Notes: a model not told the origin generated them from the letters alone. A DNA stretch of 64,000 bases from Candidatus Edwardsiibacteriota bacterium (GCA_020053305.1 JAGVNJ010000064.1:1-64000); one strand, 5' to 3'. Numbered from the stretch's first letter, positions 1-9,706 are shown. Numbers and translations are program-made.

Positions 1-80
1 CTGGTTAGCTCGCTCATCGTCAGGAGTATTCTTTCTTCTTTCATACCCTGACATTATCACATTGCAGATATACCCTGACA
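1..80 (-). mobile_element. Insertion sequence terminus, partial at window edge
   Basis: A reading frame starts with ATG at 44 and runs leftwards off the window, giving MKEERILLTMSELT. This resembles the N-terminus of ISNCY/IS481-type transposases, which begin with a short MxxxELxR-like segment before a helix-turn-helix. Just upstream the 10-mer taccctgaca occurs twice, at 44-53 and 71-80, spaced 27 bp apart, as expected of an IS terminus. The element probably ends near 80, next to the promoter of the sigma-54 activator. Only 14 codons are visible, so the family is tentative. Confidence 0.45.
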
Positions 81-111
81 TAATTATTATGCTACCACAT
101 ATATTTTTTAC

Positions 112-140
112 TTGACTTGACTTGCTTACATTGATATTAT
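112..140 (+). promoter_or_regulatory. Sigma-70-type promoter of the sigma-54 activator gene
   Basis: TTGACT at 112-117 and TATTAT at 135-140 are separated by exactly 17 bp, which predicts a start near 147. The leader to the ATG at 210 is about 60 nt and holds a good ribosome-binding site, AAGGAG, at 197-202. The site lies about 30 bp beyond the IS terminus. Confidence 0.6.
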
Positions 141-209
141 TAAATTGTATAAGGATTATATTATATAATTGTTCATCTCTGGTTTTTCATTACTTTAAGG
201 AGTAATATC

Positions 210-1712
210 ATGAAACAGAACCCCGAGTCAAACAACGATTTTGAATTTCTATATTCATTAAGCAAGGCGTTGTCATCGACCCTGGACCAGACCCAGCTGC
301 TGGATATGATCATTGAGGCAGCCAAGACACTGACCATGGCCGAGGCCAGCTCATTGCTGCTGCTGGATGAAAATACCCAAAGGCTTCATTTTGCTCATGC
401 CACCGGACAGGTTTCGGAGGAGTTGAAAAAGCTTTCGGTTCCCATGGGCCAGGGCATAGCCGGCTGGGTGGCCAGAGAGAAGAAACCGCAGATAGTCAAT
501 CAGACGGATAAGGACGACCGCTGGTACAAGGGCATTGATGAAAAGACCAAGTTCATCACCCGCTCTCTGTTGTGCGTTCCTCTGGTGCTGGACGACAAGA
601 CGGTCGGAGTCATAGAAGTTTTGAACAAGCAGGAGAGTCAGTCCTTTGACGAACGGGATCAGGATCTTCTTCTGAAAGTGGCCGAAATGGCGGCCCGGGT
701 TCTGGAGAATGCCGATAAATATCACAAGCTTCAGACCGAGAACCTTCAGCTCAAGGATGACATCGCCAGCCGCTATACCATCATCGGAGAAAGCCCTTCC
801 ATCCAGGAGGTTTTAGGGCTGGCCCAAAAGGTGGCCTTGAGCAATACCACGGTTTTACTGCAGGGGGAGAACGGCACCGGGAAAGAACTTCTGGCCAGGT
901 ATATCCATAACCAAAGCCCCAGGCGCGACAAGGCTTTTATCGCCGTAAACTGCGCCGCCATACCCCTGGAACTGCTGGAGTCGGAGCTATTCGGGCACGA
1001 GAAAGGCTCCTTCACCGGGGCCATCAACTTAAGGCGGGGCCGCTTTGAGCTGGCCCACCAGGGGACCATATTTCTGGATGAGGTGGGCGACCTTCCGTTG
1101 GCGGTCCAGGCCAAGATTCTAAGGGTGCTGCAGGAGCGCGAGTTCGAACGGCTGGGCGGCAGTGAGACCATAAAGGTCGACGTCCGGATAGTCGGCGCCA
1201 CCAACCACGATCTGATCCAATTAGTCAGGGAAAACCAGTTCCGGGAGGATCTGTATTACCGTCTGAATGTTTTTCAGATATTTTTACCGCCGCTGAGACA
1301 GCGGCGGGAGGACATCCCGGTTCTGGCCGATCATTTTTTGAACTATTTTTGCCGGGAGACCAAAAAGAATATCACGGGATTTTCAGCCGATGTAATCAAC
1401 TCCATGCTGGAATACGCCTGGCCGGGAAACATCAGGGAGCTTCAGAATGTTATTGAACGGGCGGTGGTGATATCTTCGGGAAAAGTGATCAATAATATCA
1501 TGCTGCAGGATATCAGCCTCGGCGGCAAAAAGGACATGGCGTTGCCCGCCAACCTTCCCTGGGACGAGGCGCAGAAAATTTTCAAAAAAGAATACCTGAT
1601 AAAAGTCTTGAATGCAAACAACTGGAATCAACGTAAAGCCGCTTCGGCCATAAAAATACAACCCACCTATTTATCCCGGCTTATTAAAGAACTTAAAATA
1701 TCTAAATCATAG
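210..1712 (+). CDS. GAF-domain sigma-54-dependent transcriptional activator (Fis family)
   Basis: This is a bacterial enhancer-binding protein that remodels RNA polymerase carrying sigma-54. Residues about 20-165 form a GAF sensor domain. Residues about 190-425 form the AAA+ domain, with Walker A GENGTGKE (219-226), Walker B GTIFLDEV (285-292) and the sigma-54 contact loop written GSFTGA (266-271) instead of GAFTGA. The last about 45 residues form a Fis-type helix-turn-helix. There is no receiver domain, so the signal is probably a small molecule or redox cue sensed by GAF. A perfect -24/-12 promoter follows within about 100 bp of the stop, so the adjacent operon is the obvious target. The activator itself has a sigma-70-like promoter. 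Confidence 0.95.
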   Translation: MKQNPESNNDFEFLYSLSKALSSTLDQTQLLDMIIEAAKTLTMAEASSLLLLDENTQRLHFAHATGQVSEELKKLSVPMGQGIAGWVAREKKPQIVNQTDKDDRWYKGIDEKTKFITRSLLCVPLVLDDKTVGVIEVLNKQESQSFDERDQDLLLKVAEMAARVLENADKYHKLQTENLQLKDDIASRYTIIGESPSIQEVLGLAQKVALSNTTVLLQGENGTGKELLARYIHNQSPRRDKAFIAVNCAAIPLELLESELFGHEKGSFTGAINLRRGRFELAHQGTIFLDEVGDLPLAVQAKILRVLQEREFERLGGSETIKVDVRIVGATNHDLIQLVRENQFREDLYYRLNVFQIFLPPLRQRREDIPVLADHFLNYFCRETKKNITGFSADVINSMLEYAWPGNIRELQNVIERAVVISSGKVINNIMLQDISLGGKKDMALPANLPWDEAQKIFKKEYLIKVLNANNWNQRKAASAIKIQPTYLSRLIKELKISKS

Positions 1713-1753
1713 ATTATACTATTGTATTTTTATAAGTTATTTAATAGTATAAT
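1713..1753. promoter_or_regulatory. Inverted repeat, candidate activator-binding site
   Basis: The 11-bp arm ATTATACTATT (1713-1723) is repeated as its exact reverse complement AATAGTATAAT (1743-1753), with a 19-nt spacer. It lies about 90-130 bp upstream of the start predicted from the -24/-12 promoter, a usual place for an enhancer bound by a Fis-type activator. It directly follows the activator stop codon, so it could instead be an RNA hairpin. It lacks a terminator-like GC stem. Confidence 0.4.
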
Positions 1754-1815
1754 ATCAGCAAACGATAAAATCAGCTAATGGCAGATATACCAACATCTTA
1801 ATGATTAACCTTTAG

Positions 1816-1830
1816 TGGCACGCTATTTGC
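1816..1830 (+). promoter_or_regulatory. Sigma-54 (-24/-12) promoter
   Basis: TGGCAC at 1816-1821 and TTGC at 1827-1830 place the invariant GG and GC exactly 10 nt apart, matching the RpoN consensus in full. Transcription should start near 1842, about 30 nt before the ATG at 1872. A GTG that could extend the downstream frame lies at 1815, inside this promoter, so it cannot be the translation start of a transcript from here. Confidence 0.9.
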
Positions 1831-1871
1831 ATGTAATACTGGTGTTAACAATAATAGCACAAAGGATTTAC

Positions 1872-2243
1872 ATGTATAACTCAAAGGACTTCCCGGAGCT
1901 TAGTCTTTTCATTAAGGATACGGTTGATTGTTTTGAAAAATGGAACATCCTTATCCACTACAGCCGGCAGCCTATGGCTCAGGAATCGATCTGCAGCCTG
2001 ACTAAGCTGACCGGACGCCCCGAGGAAGCAATCAAGAAAGCCATTGATGATCTGCTGATGCAGGGGGTGCTGTACTCAAAAGAGACCAGCCGAGAGAATT
2101 ACCATCTGTCGTCAGAAAAAGCCCCGATATTTGAAAAATTAAAAAGCGGTATGACCGATAAATCCGCCAGATTGAGATTGCTGATGGTGGCCGTGGAATC
2201 CATAAGGGTAAAAAGCAATTCCGGCAAAGGAGAGAAGAAATGA
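1872..2243 (+). CDS. Small winged-helix-like protein, first gene of the sigma-54 operon
   Basis: This 123-residue protein is not assigned to a named family. Residues about 20-80 have the helix pattern of a winged helix-turn-helix: a helix around EKWNILIHYSR, a turn, SICSLTKLTGRPEEAIKKAI as the likely recognition pair, then a two-strand wing ending in YHLSS. It is probably a DNA-binding or adaptor protein. The start was set at 1872 because AAAGGA at 1861-1866 precedes it and because the longer GTG start lies inside the promoter. Its stop overlaps the next start (ATGA), so the two genes are translationally coupled. It may regulate production of the large exported protein. Confidence 0.7.
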   Translation: MYNSKDFPELSLFIKDTVDCFEKWNILIHYSRQPMAQESICSLTKLTGRPEEAIKKAIDDLLMQGVLYSKETSRENYHLSSEKAPIFEKLKSGMTDKSARLRLLMVAVESIRVKSNSGKGEKK

Positions 2244-5200
2244 AAAAATTAGCGTTGATGGCTTTACTTATTACTGCCTTGGTTGGTGTGACCCAGGCAG
2301 CCCAGGACACCTGCAAAATGTTCCTGTGGGACAACGACGCCGGCGAAGCTACCCAGCGTGCCCCGGCCACTGTGATGGACGAGAATTACGGTTCCCGCTA
2401 TGTATGGGCCGACAGCCGAGACGGAAATTTCAACATCTACGGCCGGATCTGGGAGCGGAAACCGGCAGCGGCTACAGGCTCCTTTCTGGTCAACCGGGTC
2501 CGGGTGGACGATCACATCCAGGACCAGCCTGACGCGGCCGGCAACGTCAAGGATTTCTTCTTCGTAGTATGGCAGGATACGTTGCTGAAAGGCGGGGAGC
2601 CTACGCAGCCTTATGTCCGCAAACTGGACGGGCTGGGAAAACCGATGACAGATGAGATTCGGGTAACCGAGAAGCCGGACGGCAACGCCAAGTATCCCAA
2701 GATAGCCGTTAACAAAAGGACCCAGGATTTTGTGGTGGTCTGGCAGGACAACCGGGACGGAAACTGGGACATTTGGGGCCGGCTTTTCGACTACAAGTGC
2801 AACCCAATGTCGCCGGACATCAAGCTCAATGACGACGGGCTCAAGGTTCCCCATATCCTGCCGGCGGTCAGTTTTACCGATGCCGGCATAGCAGTGGTTT
2901 GGCAGGACAACCGTGACGGAACAAGCAAGTCTGATATCTATTACCGCTATTTCAAGTCGGACCTTTCCCCTATGACCGCCGGTAAGCAGGTCAACGGCGA
3001 CACGGAAAGGTTTCACATCACCCCCTCGGTGGCCGCCTCGGACACCGGATACTTCACTGTGGTTTGGCTCAGCTTCCAGACCCACCTTTACGGCGATGTC
3101 TACGCCCAGAGATACCGGCCGGACGGCAGTGTCAACAACGAGAACATTAAGGTGAATCTTACCACGGCTCCGGTGGCCTGCCGGATCCCCACTGTGACCA
3201 TGGGCCAGGACAATGTCTCCTTCTGGACCAGTTGGGCCGATTCAGCCGGCACCACTTTGCACTATCAGATCCGGGCCAGGTATTACGACCGGTACGGGCG
3301 TTTCAACACCACGGTCAAAATGGTGAACGATAATCCTACCAACGGACAGCGGGCCCCGGATGTCTGCCGTTTTGGCAGTTGGTTCTCGGTAGCCTGGCTG
3401 GATTCCAGCCGGGCCAACGGCCAGGGGGATATCTTCGGACAGTATTACGTCCTGAACCAGGACAAGGACGATACCCTGGATGCGGTGGACATCAACTACA
3501 ACATCAGCACCGACAAGACGGCCGGACGGAAGATCTGGTATCACCCCAAGAAGAATTACGACGATCCATCAACCCCCGGCTGGAACGAGGACCCCATCGC
3601 CGAACCCGATTCCATCTATGTTCCCCTCGATTCGGCCTATGTCCGGGCTTTTTACGAGCGCAACATACCCAATCAGTTGTTCGTTCAAATTACCGACACC
3701 GATATTCTGGAATACGCCTGGCGGAAGCAGGGCAAGCTCAACAGCAGCGAAGCCTATGATATCTGTTTCATGGATCTGGGCTATGCCGAGGACGGCAGCA
3801 CTGCCGGGGTGATCCAGCCAGAGCAGCTGGACTCCCTGACGGCTTTCTCCGACGACAGCCTGAAGTGCCTGATAGTGGCCGGCAACGATTTCGGCGAGAT
3901 GTATAATACAACTACATTATTCTCGTATTTCGGCTCCAAATACATCGGTCCGGGCAATACCTCCGAGGTTGGCAATATTCAAAAAATAGGGGGCATCGCC
4001 GGCACCTTTACCGAGGGAATGTCTTTTGATTATCCCTACCAGCAGGCGCCAGACAATTCGGTTGATGAAATAGGTATTGCGGCTTCTGGCTCAGAGCTTA
4101 TCATGGGCAGCGATCCAGCTAAAGATAAGTGGATACGCGGCCGGGGTACATCCTATTCAACCTTTTACAAGGGCGATAAGGCATCCACACACAAAAATGT
4201 ATACCTGACCTTCTCCATCGGTTCCTTAAGCAACGGGGTTCACCCCAGCACTGCTTCGGAACTGACCCGCCGCATTTTAGCCTATCAGGGATTCAATGTG
4301 GAACCGGAGCCGATTGTTGACCTGGTGGATTCGGTTTACACCGGCACCATTGAGGGCACCGTAGAACTTTCGTGGACCGCTGTCAGCGATGATGCTTTGA
4401 CAGAGAAAGCCAGTAAATACTGGTTGAAATATTCCAAGTATAATGCATCCGCTTCCGATCTTGGCAAAATGAGCTCGGAAATAGACTTTATAGATACTGG
4501 ATTCACTTATTATCAAGCTTGGGCGCCAGCAAATGCTGGTGTGCTTGAGAAGAAAACTGTTTACGGCTTCGCTCCGGGAGATACTTTGATCTTTGCCTTA
4601 AAAGCCGGTGATGAAAGTTCTCCCATCAGGTGGGGTACTTTGGGCAACGAGCCGCGAATTATAGCTACCGGAGATACTATAACTCCCCACACTATCCGGT
4701 TAGGCTATACTTACGGTTGTGTCAACGATTTCACCAAAAGCGAAGTGATTGAAACCCGGATCGGAACAGTGGGTTCAAGGGATACGCTCTTTACCACATG
4801 GGATGCCTCCAATTTATATTTGGGTTATAGCCGTAACGACTGGCGCACCGCCGGTGACCTGCTCCTGTATTTTGACACCCGGGCTGGCGGCGCTGACTCC
4901 ACAGTTAAATACAATGGCACTGTTTCTGCTGGATTTGACGTCAATTTCCACCCGGATTTTTGTCTCATAATTGAAGGCACCACGGCTGTCCTGAAAAAGG
5001 CCACCGGTATTAATACCTGGGTTGACACCATCGCCTCTTATAACGTTTCATATTTATCGCTGGACAGCATCAATAAATATACCTACCTTGAGGTTCTAGT
5101 GCGCTTCATTGATATAAGGTATACCGTAGGCAATGTGTTCAAATTTTTGGCTGTCTGCCAAAATGAAACCAATGACAATTCATGGAATGCTTTCCCGACC

Positions 5201-5884
5201 CAAAACCTGACCGGAAAAGACGCAAAAGTACCGGCTAAATACGGCCGCTATTATCAATTCAACAGCCTGACATCCGGGGTTTCCCCCAGGGTGGTGGCTG
5301 CTCCCTTAGCGGTGGAACTTTCCATGTTTGCCGCGGCTTACGAGCAGGGAAGCGTAAATCTGGTCTGGCGGAGCGGCTTGGAGGAGGATCATGATCGGTG
5401 GCTGTTGGAGCGTTCTTCCGATGACGGGAACAGTTATACCCGCTTGGCTGAACTGACCGGAACAGGCTCTGGCTCGGAATACAGCTTTAAGGATATTTCG
5501 ACCCTACCGGGACAGGCGTACCTGTACCGCCTGGGTGCCAAGGATGATAATAACGTCATTGAATGGTACGGCCCGGTGTTGGTGAACACCCCGGCGGCAG
5601 CCGATATCTATTCATACAGCTTAAAGGCCATGCCCAATCCTTTCAACAGCAATTGCCAGATCCGCTACAGCACCAACCGGCAGGAAAGGATGGCGTTAAA
5701 GGTTTACGATATCTGCGGGCATCTGGTAAAGACCATATTCGACGAGGTCAAACAGCCCGGCAGTTATGCCGCCAACTGGACCGGCACCGATGACAACGGC
5801 CGGAACTTGGCCAATGGCGTATATTTCTACCGCCTGACTTCCGGACAGGGTTGTCTGACCCAGAAGATCACGCTGCTGAGATAA
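2240..5884 (+). CDS. Large secreted multidomain protein with C-terminal sorting domain
   Basis: The 1214-residue product starts with a signal peptide (MKKLALMALLITALVGVTQA). Residues about 25-400 contain propeller-like repeats around the recurring motif VVWQDNRDG. A central region of unknown fold follows, then an Ig/fibronectin-like stretch (about 690-790) and a beta-rich segment (about 800-1010) resembling CBM9/DOMON-type carbohydrate-binding modules. The last about 85 residues, starting at MPNPFN and ending KITLLR, are a FlgD/Ig-like domain of the type IX sorting-signal class. It is probably exported and surface attached or released. Expression should be sigma-54 dependent through the promoter at 1816. 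Ligand and activity are unknown. Confidence 0.8.
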   Translation: MKKLALMALLITALVGVTQAAQDTCKMFLWDNDAGEATQRAPATVMDENYGSRYVWADSRDGNFNIYGRIWERKPAAATGSFLVNRVRVDDHIQDQPDAAGNVKDFFFVVWQDTLLKGGEPTQPYVRKLDGLGKPMTDEIRVTEKPDGNAKYPKIAVNKRTQDFVVVWQDNRDGNWDIWGRLFDYKCNPMSPDIKLNDDGLKVPHILPAVSFTDAGIAVVWQDNRDGTSKSDIYYRYFKSDLSPMTAGKQVNGDTERFHITPSVAASDTGYFTVVWLSFQTHLYGDVYAQRYRPDGSVNNENIKVNLTTAPVACRIPTVTMGQDNVSFWTSWADSAGTTLHYQIRARYYDRYGRFNTTVKMVNDNPTNGQRAPDVCRFGSWFSVAWLDSSRANGQGDIFGQYYVLNQDKDDTLDAVDINYNISTDKTAGRKIWYHPKKNYDDPSTPGWNEDPIAEPDSIYVPLDSAYVRAFYERNIPNQLFVQITDTDILEYAWRKQGKLNSSEAYDICFMDLGYAEDGSTAGVIQPEQLDSLTAFSDDSLKCLIVAGNDFGEMYNTTTLFSYFGSKYIGPGNTSEVGNIQKIGGIAGTFTEGMSFDYPYQQAPDNSVDEIGIAASGSELIMGSDPAKDKWIRGRGTSYSTFYKGDKASTHKNVYLTFSIGSLSNGVHPSTASELTRRILAYQGFNVEPEPIVDLVDSVYTGTIEGTVELSWTAVSDDALTEKASKYWLKYSKYNASASDLGKMSSEIDFIDTGFTYYQAWAPANAGVLEKKTVYGFAPGDTLIFALKAGDESSPIRWGTLGNEPRIIATGDTITPHTIRLGYTYGCVNDFTKSEVIETRIGTVGSRDTLFTTWDASNLYLGYSRNDWRTAGDLLLYFDTRAGGADSTVKYNGTVSAGFDVNFHPDFCLIIEGTTAVLKKATGINTWVDTIASYNVSYLSLDSINKYTYLEVLVRFIDIRYTVGNVFKFLAVCQNETNDNSWNAFPTQNLTGKDAKVPAKYGRYYQFNSLTSGVSPRVVAAPLAVELSMFAAAYEQGSVNLVWRSGLEEDHDRWLLERSSDDGNSYTRLAELTGTGSGSEYSFKDISTLPGQAYLYRLGAKDDNNVIEWYGPVLVNTPAAADIYSYSLKAMPNPFNSNCQIRYSTNRQERMALKVYDICGHLVKTIFDEVKQPGSYAANWTGTDDNGRNLANGVYFYRLTSGQGCLTQKITLLR

Positions 5885-5895
5885 CGCTTCCAAAC

Positions 5896-5927
5896 AAAAA
5901 GCGGCCCCGTAATGGGGCCGCTTTTTT
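5896..5927. terminator. Bidirectional rho-independent terminator
   Basis: The 8-bp stem GCGGCCCC (5901-5908) and GGGGCCGC (5914-5921) closes a 5-nt loop. It is flanked by A5 on the left and T6 on the right, so it works in both directions. It separates the sigma-54 operon from the convergent cyclase gene. Confidence 0.93.
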
Positions 5928-5941
5928 ACATTTGCCTCTTT

Positions 5942-8900
5942 TCACAACGATTTAAACCTGATATCATAAAATTGTTGCTGCAAATCTTTTGGTAAAGCTG
6001 CTTTTATGTTTTCTAATATCGCTTTGGCCTTTTCGTTTTCCATTTGACCCTGATCCGGAAGTTCTTTCAGTTGATACAATTTCCCTGTACAGATGTGTAC
6101 CTTCGATAGAAGTTCTGGAGATTTCGTCTTATCGGCCATCTCCCTGGTATCCTTTAAATAATCTTCCGTCTCCTTGATATTGCCTTCGGCTAGAGCCTTA
6201 TAGGCAAACAATAAGAAAATGCGCCCTAACAGCATTTTATCCTTTAGCTCCCGGGCCAAACCCAAGGATTCGGACAATGGCTCAACCATTTCGTCTTTTT
6301 CATTCTTTTTCATAAGCAAATGTGATAAATTTAACAGCCCGTAAGCCATTTCCCTTTTGTTTTGTGTTTTTTCCGCTAAACCCAAAAGGCGGTTCACATG
6401 CTCTTCTGCTCCGATCAAGTCGCCGGAATCTAACTTAAACTCCACCAGCGCTCTGGCGGCGGCCAGTATGACCTCAGGATCCCTCGCTTTCTTTGCTTCT
6501 TCCAAAGCTTCACTGATATTTTTATCAGCCTGTTCCAACAGGCCCAAAAGATGGTAAAGAGTACCCAGGTTGGCTTTAATATATGCCTGCATCCGGGGAT
6601 CGCCAACTTGGCCCGCAATTTGATTTGCGTGCAATAATTCAGTTAAGGCGGTTTCATACTTCCCCAATAGAATATAATCTAACCCTAAATTTCTTCTGAT
6701 TTCGCTTTCATTGCTTTTATCATTTATTTTTATTGAGATATTGGCCGCTTCCTGGTGATGTTCTAAAGCCTTGTGGGATTCACTCAAAAATTGATAAATA
6801 CAGCCAATATTGTTTTTCATCTGCATTTTCTGCCATAGTTCCTGAATTTCTTCGGCGGCTAATAGGGATTTATCAAAACATTTCAGAGCCAGTTCATAAT
6901 TTCCGGCCATAGCGCATATAATACCCATATTCCCTGAAGAAAGTGACTCTATTCGCTTGTCCCCTATTTTTCTGGCCATATTTAATGCCGTATTAAAAAT
7001 TTTATCGGCATCTTCCATTTCACCAATCACTAAAAACAACTGACCCAAATTATTGTTGTATAGCGCTATTCCTTCAAGATAATTTATTTTCTCTGAAATA
7101 TTTATTGCTTTTTGGTAATGCTCGGCAGCTTTTTCCATGTCTCCCATAAGTTCGCAAGCTTCGCCCAGACTGCCGCTGGCCCGGGCTATTTCTTTCTCCT
7201 CTTTCAAGGCTTGATAAATAGCCAGAGCCTTGGTAAAATAATTTATTGCTTCTTCAGTTTTACCGCTTCTCAAGTATAAATGCCCACTGTTATTCAGCGC
7301 CATAGCTTTGACGAGTTCATCACCTTTGCTCTCGGCTCGAGTTAATACGCTGTTCAGAGTCTCGCTGGCCTTATCAATCTGGCCCAGCATGTCGTGAAGA
7401 ATGCCCGTCTCCAATAGATACTTCCATTCGGACCGAAATTCCTTTTGCTGTCGCGCGATTTTAGCGGCAATAGTAAAGTTTTTAAGAGCCTTATCGAGTT
7501 GGCCTATAAGCCGGAAGATGGCGCCTTGGGCGCCCAATAATTCTGCTTTTTCCAAAAGGCTGGTCTTTGCCTTCTTTATATGCTTTAATGTTTCCAGGCC
7601 CTTTTCGTAAAATTCTATGGCCTCCGAATTGGCATAAAGCCCGCGGGATTTATCACCTGCCCGGTGCAGATAGGATACGGCCTTATCTTGGTGGCTGCTG
7701 TTGTAATAATGATGTGCCAGGTCTTCCAAATGCAGGAATAAATTTTCCTTAAATTCGCTCTCTAAGGTGCGGGCCACTTTACCGTGCAGTTCCCTTCTCC
7801 TTTGTTTGAGGAGAGTGGAATATGCCGCCTCATGGGTGGTGGTGGAATGGAATTCGTATACCCGTTTGGTATCTATCAACTTGGAATAGAGCAGACCTTC
7901 AAAATGTTCCAAGTTATCCAATAGTCCCTGTATCTTTTCCTCCGGCTCTTTCAGCAACTTCGCCAATACCGCTCTGTCAAATTCTTTCCCGATCACTGCG
8001 GAATACTGGAGTAACCTCCTTAGTTCCTCCCCCAGCTTGTCGATCCGGCCCAGCACCACGGAAGCCACGGTATTGGGCAGGGTCATCTTGCCGAATCGCT
8101 TGGTAGCAACCAGGCTCTCCCCCTCTCGTTTTACCAGACGGCGGGATATCAGATGCCTGATTACCTCCTCTATGAAAAGCGGATTCCCCTCGGTCCTCTC
8201 GATAAGCTTGTCCAGAACCAGGTCGTCCACATCGGAAACCGCAGCCAGGGCCGAAACCATCTGCCAGGCTTCCTGCTTCTTCAGCGGCTTTAGGTTTATA
8301 TTCAAACAATATGGTTTTGCTATGAAAGGAAGAGCCAGTTCCGGGCGAAAATCGGCGCAGATCAGCATTGATTCGTTGGGAAGGATCTCCACCAAGTGTT
8401 CCAGCAATTCCAGGCTTAGGGTATCAGCCCACTGCAGATCCTCAAAGGCTACAGCCAGCGGCTGTTTTTTCGATTGGCGCATATAAAGCTCCCGAATCCC
8501 CTCGAAGGTCTTTCTCTTGCGCTTTTCGGGATCCAGGCCCTCTATCTCGCTGTAGGTGATCCCCAGAAGCGACCCCAAAAACGGCTCAAAATCTGTCAAA
8601 TCCAGCATATGCAGCGCTTCCTGAATCTTTTCATGTTTTCTATCGCCGCTGTCCTTCTCCTCAATATTGAAGATCACGTTCAACTGCCTGATGAACGGCT
8701 GATAGGCTACATTGCTGGAGTATGAATAGCACTTCCCTTTGGTGAATTTGAACCCTTGATCCCTGGCCAGCAATTCCAGTTCCTTGGCGATCCTTGATTT
8801 TCCCACCCCGGATTCTCCGGTTACGGCTACCATTTGCCCCTTGGCGTTCTTGGCCTGGTCAATGGCCTGCTTTATCCCCTCCATCTCGGCCATACGGCCC

Positions 8901-9706
8901 ACCAGCTTGATGCTGCCCGACCGAAGCGAACCAACCTGGCCGGCCTCCTCCATACGGCCCTGGATAAGGTAGACATTCTGGGGCTTGGATTTTCCTTTGA
9001 CCATCACCGGTTTAAGTTTTTTCAGCTTGATCTTGCCTTTTACCTGCCGGTAGGTATTCTCACCGATGACACATTCCCGGGCGGTGGCCACCTTCTCCAG
9101 CCGGGCCGCCAGGTTGACCCCGTCGCCGATGACGGTGTATTCCATCCTTTCCTTGGAGCCCACATTTAGGGCCACCACCTCGCCGGTGTTCAGCCCGATG
9201 CTCATGGCCAGGTCCATTTTTCTCTCGGCGCTGAAACGGTCCATGGCCTCCAGCATCTCGATGGCGGCCATACAGGCCCTTAAAGGGTCATCCTCGTGGG
9301 CCACCGGGGCGCCGAAAAGCACCATCAGGGCATCGCCCATGAATTTATCGATATGTCCTCCGTAGCGGGAGGCTATCTCCACCATGGTATCGAAATACTG
9401 ATTGACCACCTCCACCACCTGCTCGGGGTCCATGGTCTCGGACATGGCGGTAAACCCCGAAAGATCCCCGAACAAAACGGTAACCTGCCGGCGCTCCCCC
9501 TCCACCTTGACCCCGTCGGGGTTGAGCAGTATCTTGTCTATCACCCTTTTGGGCAGGTATTTCTGGATGGAGGATATTATCTTCTCCACCTGGCCCAGTT
9601 TGTCGAAAACAGCCTGTTCCAGGTCTCCCTGCAACAAGCCGCTTTTCCTGCCGGTTATATGATCCAGCTTCTCCAGTATTCTTTTTGTCAGCTCCTGCTG
9701 TTCCAT
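5942..9706 (-). CDS. Class III adenylate cyclase fused to AAA/STAND ATPase and TPR repeats
   Basis: The 1254-residue cytoplasmic protein is predicted to make cAMP from ATP. The cyclase domain (about 70-250) keeps both metal-binding aspartates (D81 in FGDLSGF, D125 in KFMGD), the adenine-selecting lysine K121, D195, and the transition-state N198 and R202 in VNLAARLE. The ATPase follows, with Walker A GESGVGKS (297-304) and Walker B LAVAFEDLQWAD (417-428). From about 690 to the end there are about a dozen TPR repeats. This is the signal-integrating arrangement seen in large cyclase-ATPase proteins. It is the last gene after a CNB gene and a small helical gene on the same strand. cGMP as product is less likely given K121. 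Confidence 0.92.
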   Translation of the reverse strand: MEQQELTKRILEKLDHITGRKSGLLQGDLEQAVFDKLGQVEKIISSIQKYLPKRVIDKILLNPDGVKVEGERRQVTVLFGDLSGFTAMSETMDPEQVVEVVNQYFDTMVEIASRYGGHIDKFMGDALMVLFGAPVAHEDDPLRACMAAIEMLEAMDRFSAERKMDLAMSIGLNTGEVVALNVGSKERMEYTVIGDGVNLAARLEKVATARECVIGENTYRQVKGKIKLKKLKPVMVKGKSKPQNVYLIQGRMEEAGQVGSLRSGSIKLVGRMAEMEGIKQAIDQAKNAKGQMVAVTGESGVGKSRIAKELELLARDQGFKFTKGKCYSYSSNVAYQPFIRQLNVIFNIEEKDSGDRKHEKIQEALHMLDLTDFEPFLGSLLGITYSEIEGLDPEKRKRKTFEGIRELYMRQSKKQPLAVAFEDLQWADTLSLELLEHLVEILPNESMLICADFRPELALPFIAKPYCLNINLKPLKKQEAWQMVSALAAVSDVDDLVLDKLIERTEGNPLFIEEVIRHLISRRLVKREGESLVATKRFGKMTLPNTVASVVLGRIDKLGEELRRLLQYSAVIGKEFDRAVLAKLLKEPEEKIQGLLDNLEHFEGLLYSKLIDTKRVYEFHSTTTHEAAYSTLLKQRRRELHGKVARTLESEFKENLFLHLEDLAHHYYNSSHQDKAVSYLHRAGDKSRGLYANSEAIEFYEKGLETLKHIKKAKTSLLEKAELLGAQGAIFRLIGQLDKALKNFTIAAKIARQQKEFRSEWKYLLETGILHDMLGQIDKASETLNSVLTRAESKGDELVKAMALNNSGHLYLRSGKTEEAINYFTKALAIYQALKEEKEIARASGSLGEACELMGDMEKAAEHYQKAINISEKINYLEGIALYNNNLGQLFLVIGEMEDADKIFNTALNMARKIGDKRIESLSSGNMGIICAMAGNYELALKCFDKSLLAAEEIQELWQKMQMKNNIGCIYQFLSESHKALEHHQEAANISIKINDKSNESEIRRNLGLDYILLGKYETALTELLHANQIAGQVGDPRMQAYIKANLGTLYHLLGLLEQADKNISEALEEAKKARDPEVILAAARALVEFKLDSGDLIGAEEHVNRLLGLAEKTQNKREMAYGLLNLSHLLMKKNEKDEMVEPLSESLGLARELKDKMLLGRIFLLFAYKALAEGNIKETEDYLKDTREMADKTKSPELLSKVHICTGKLYQLKELPDQGQMENEKAKAILENIKAALPKDLQQQFYDIRFKSL

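Noticed and set aside
1815..1871. N-terminal extension of the winged-helix-like gene from GTG 1815
   Set aside because: The GTG lies within the -24 element of the sigma-54 promoter and upstream of the predicted transcription start; ATG 1872 has a ribosome-binding site.
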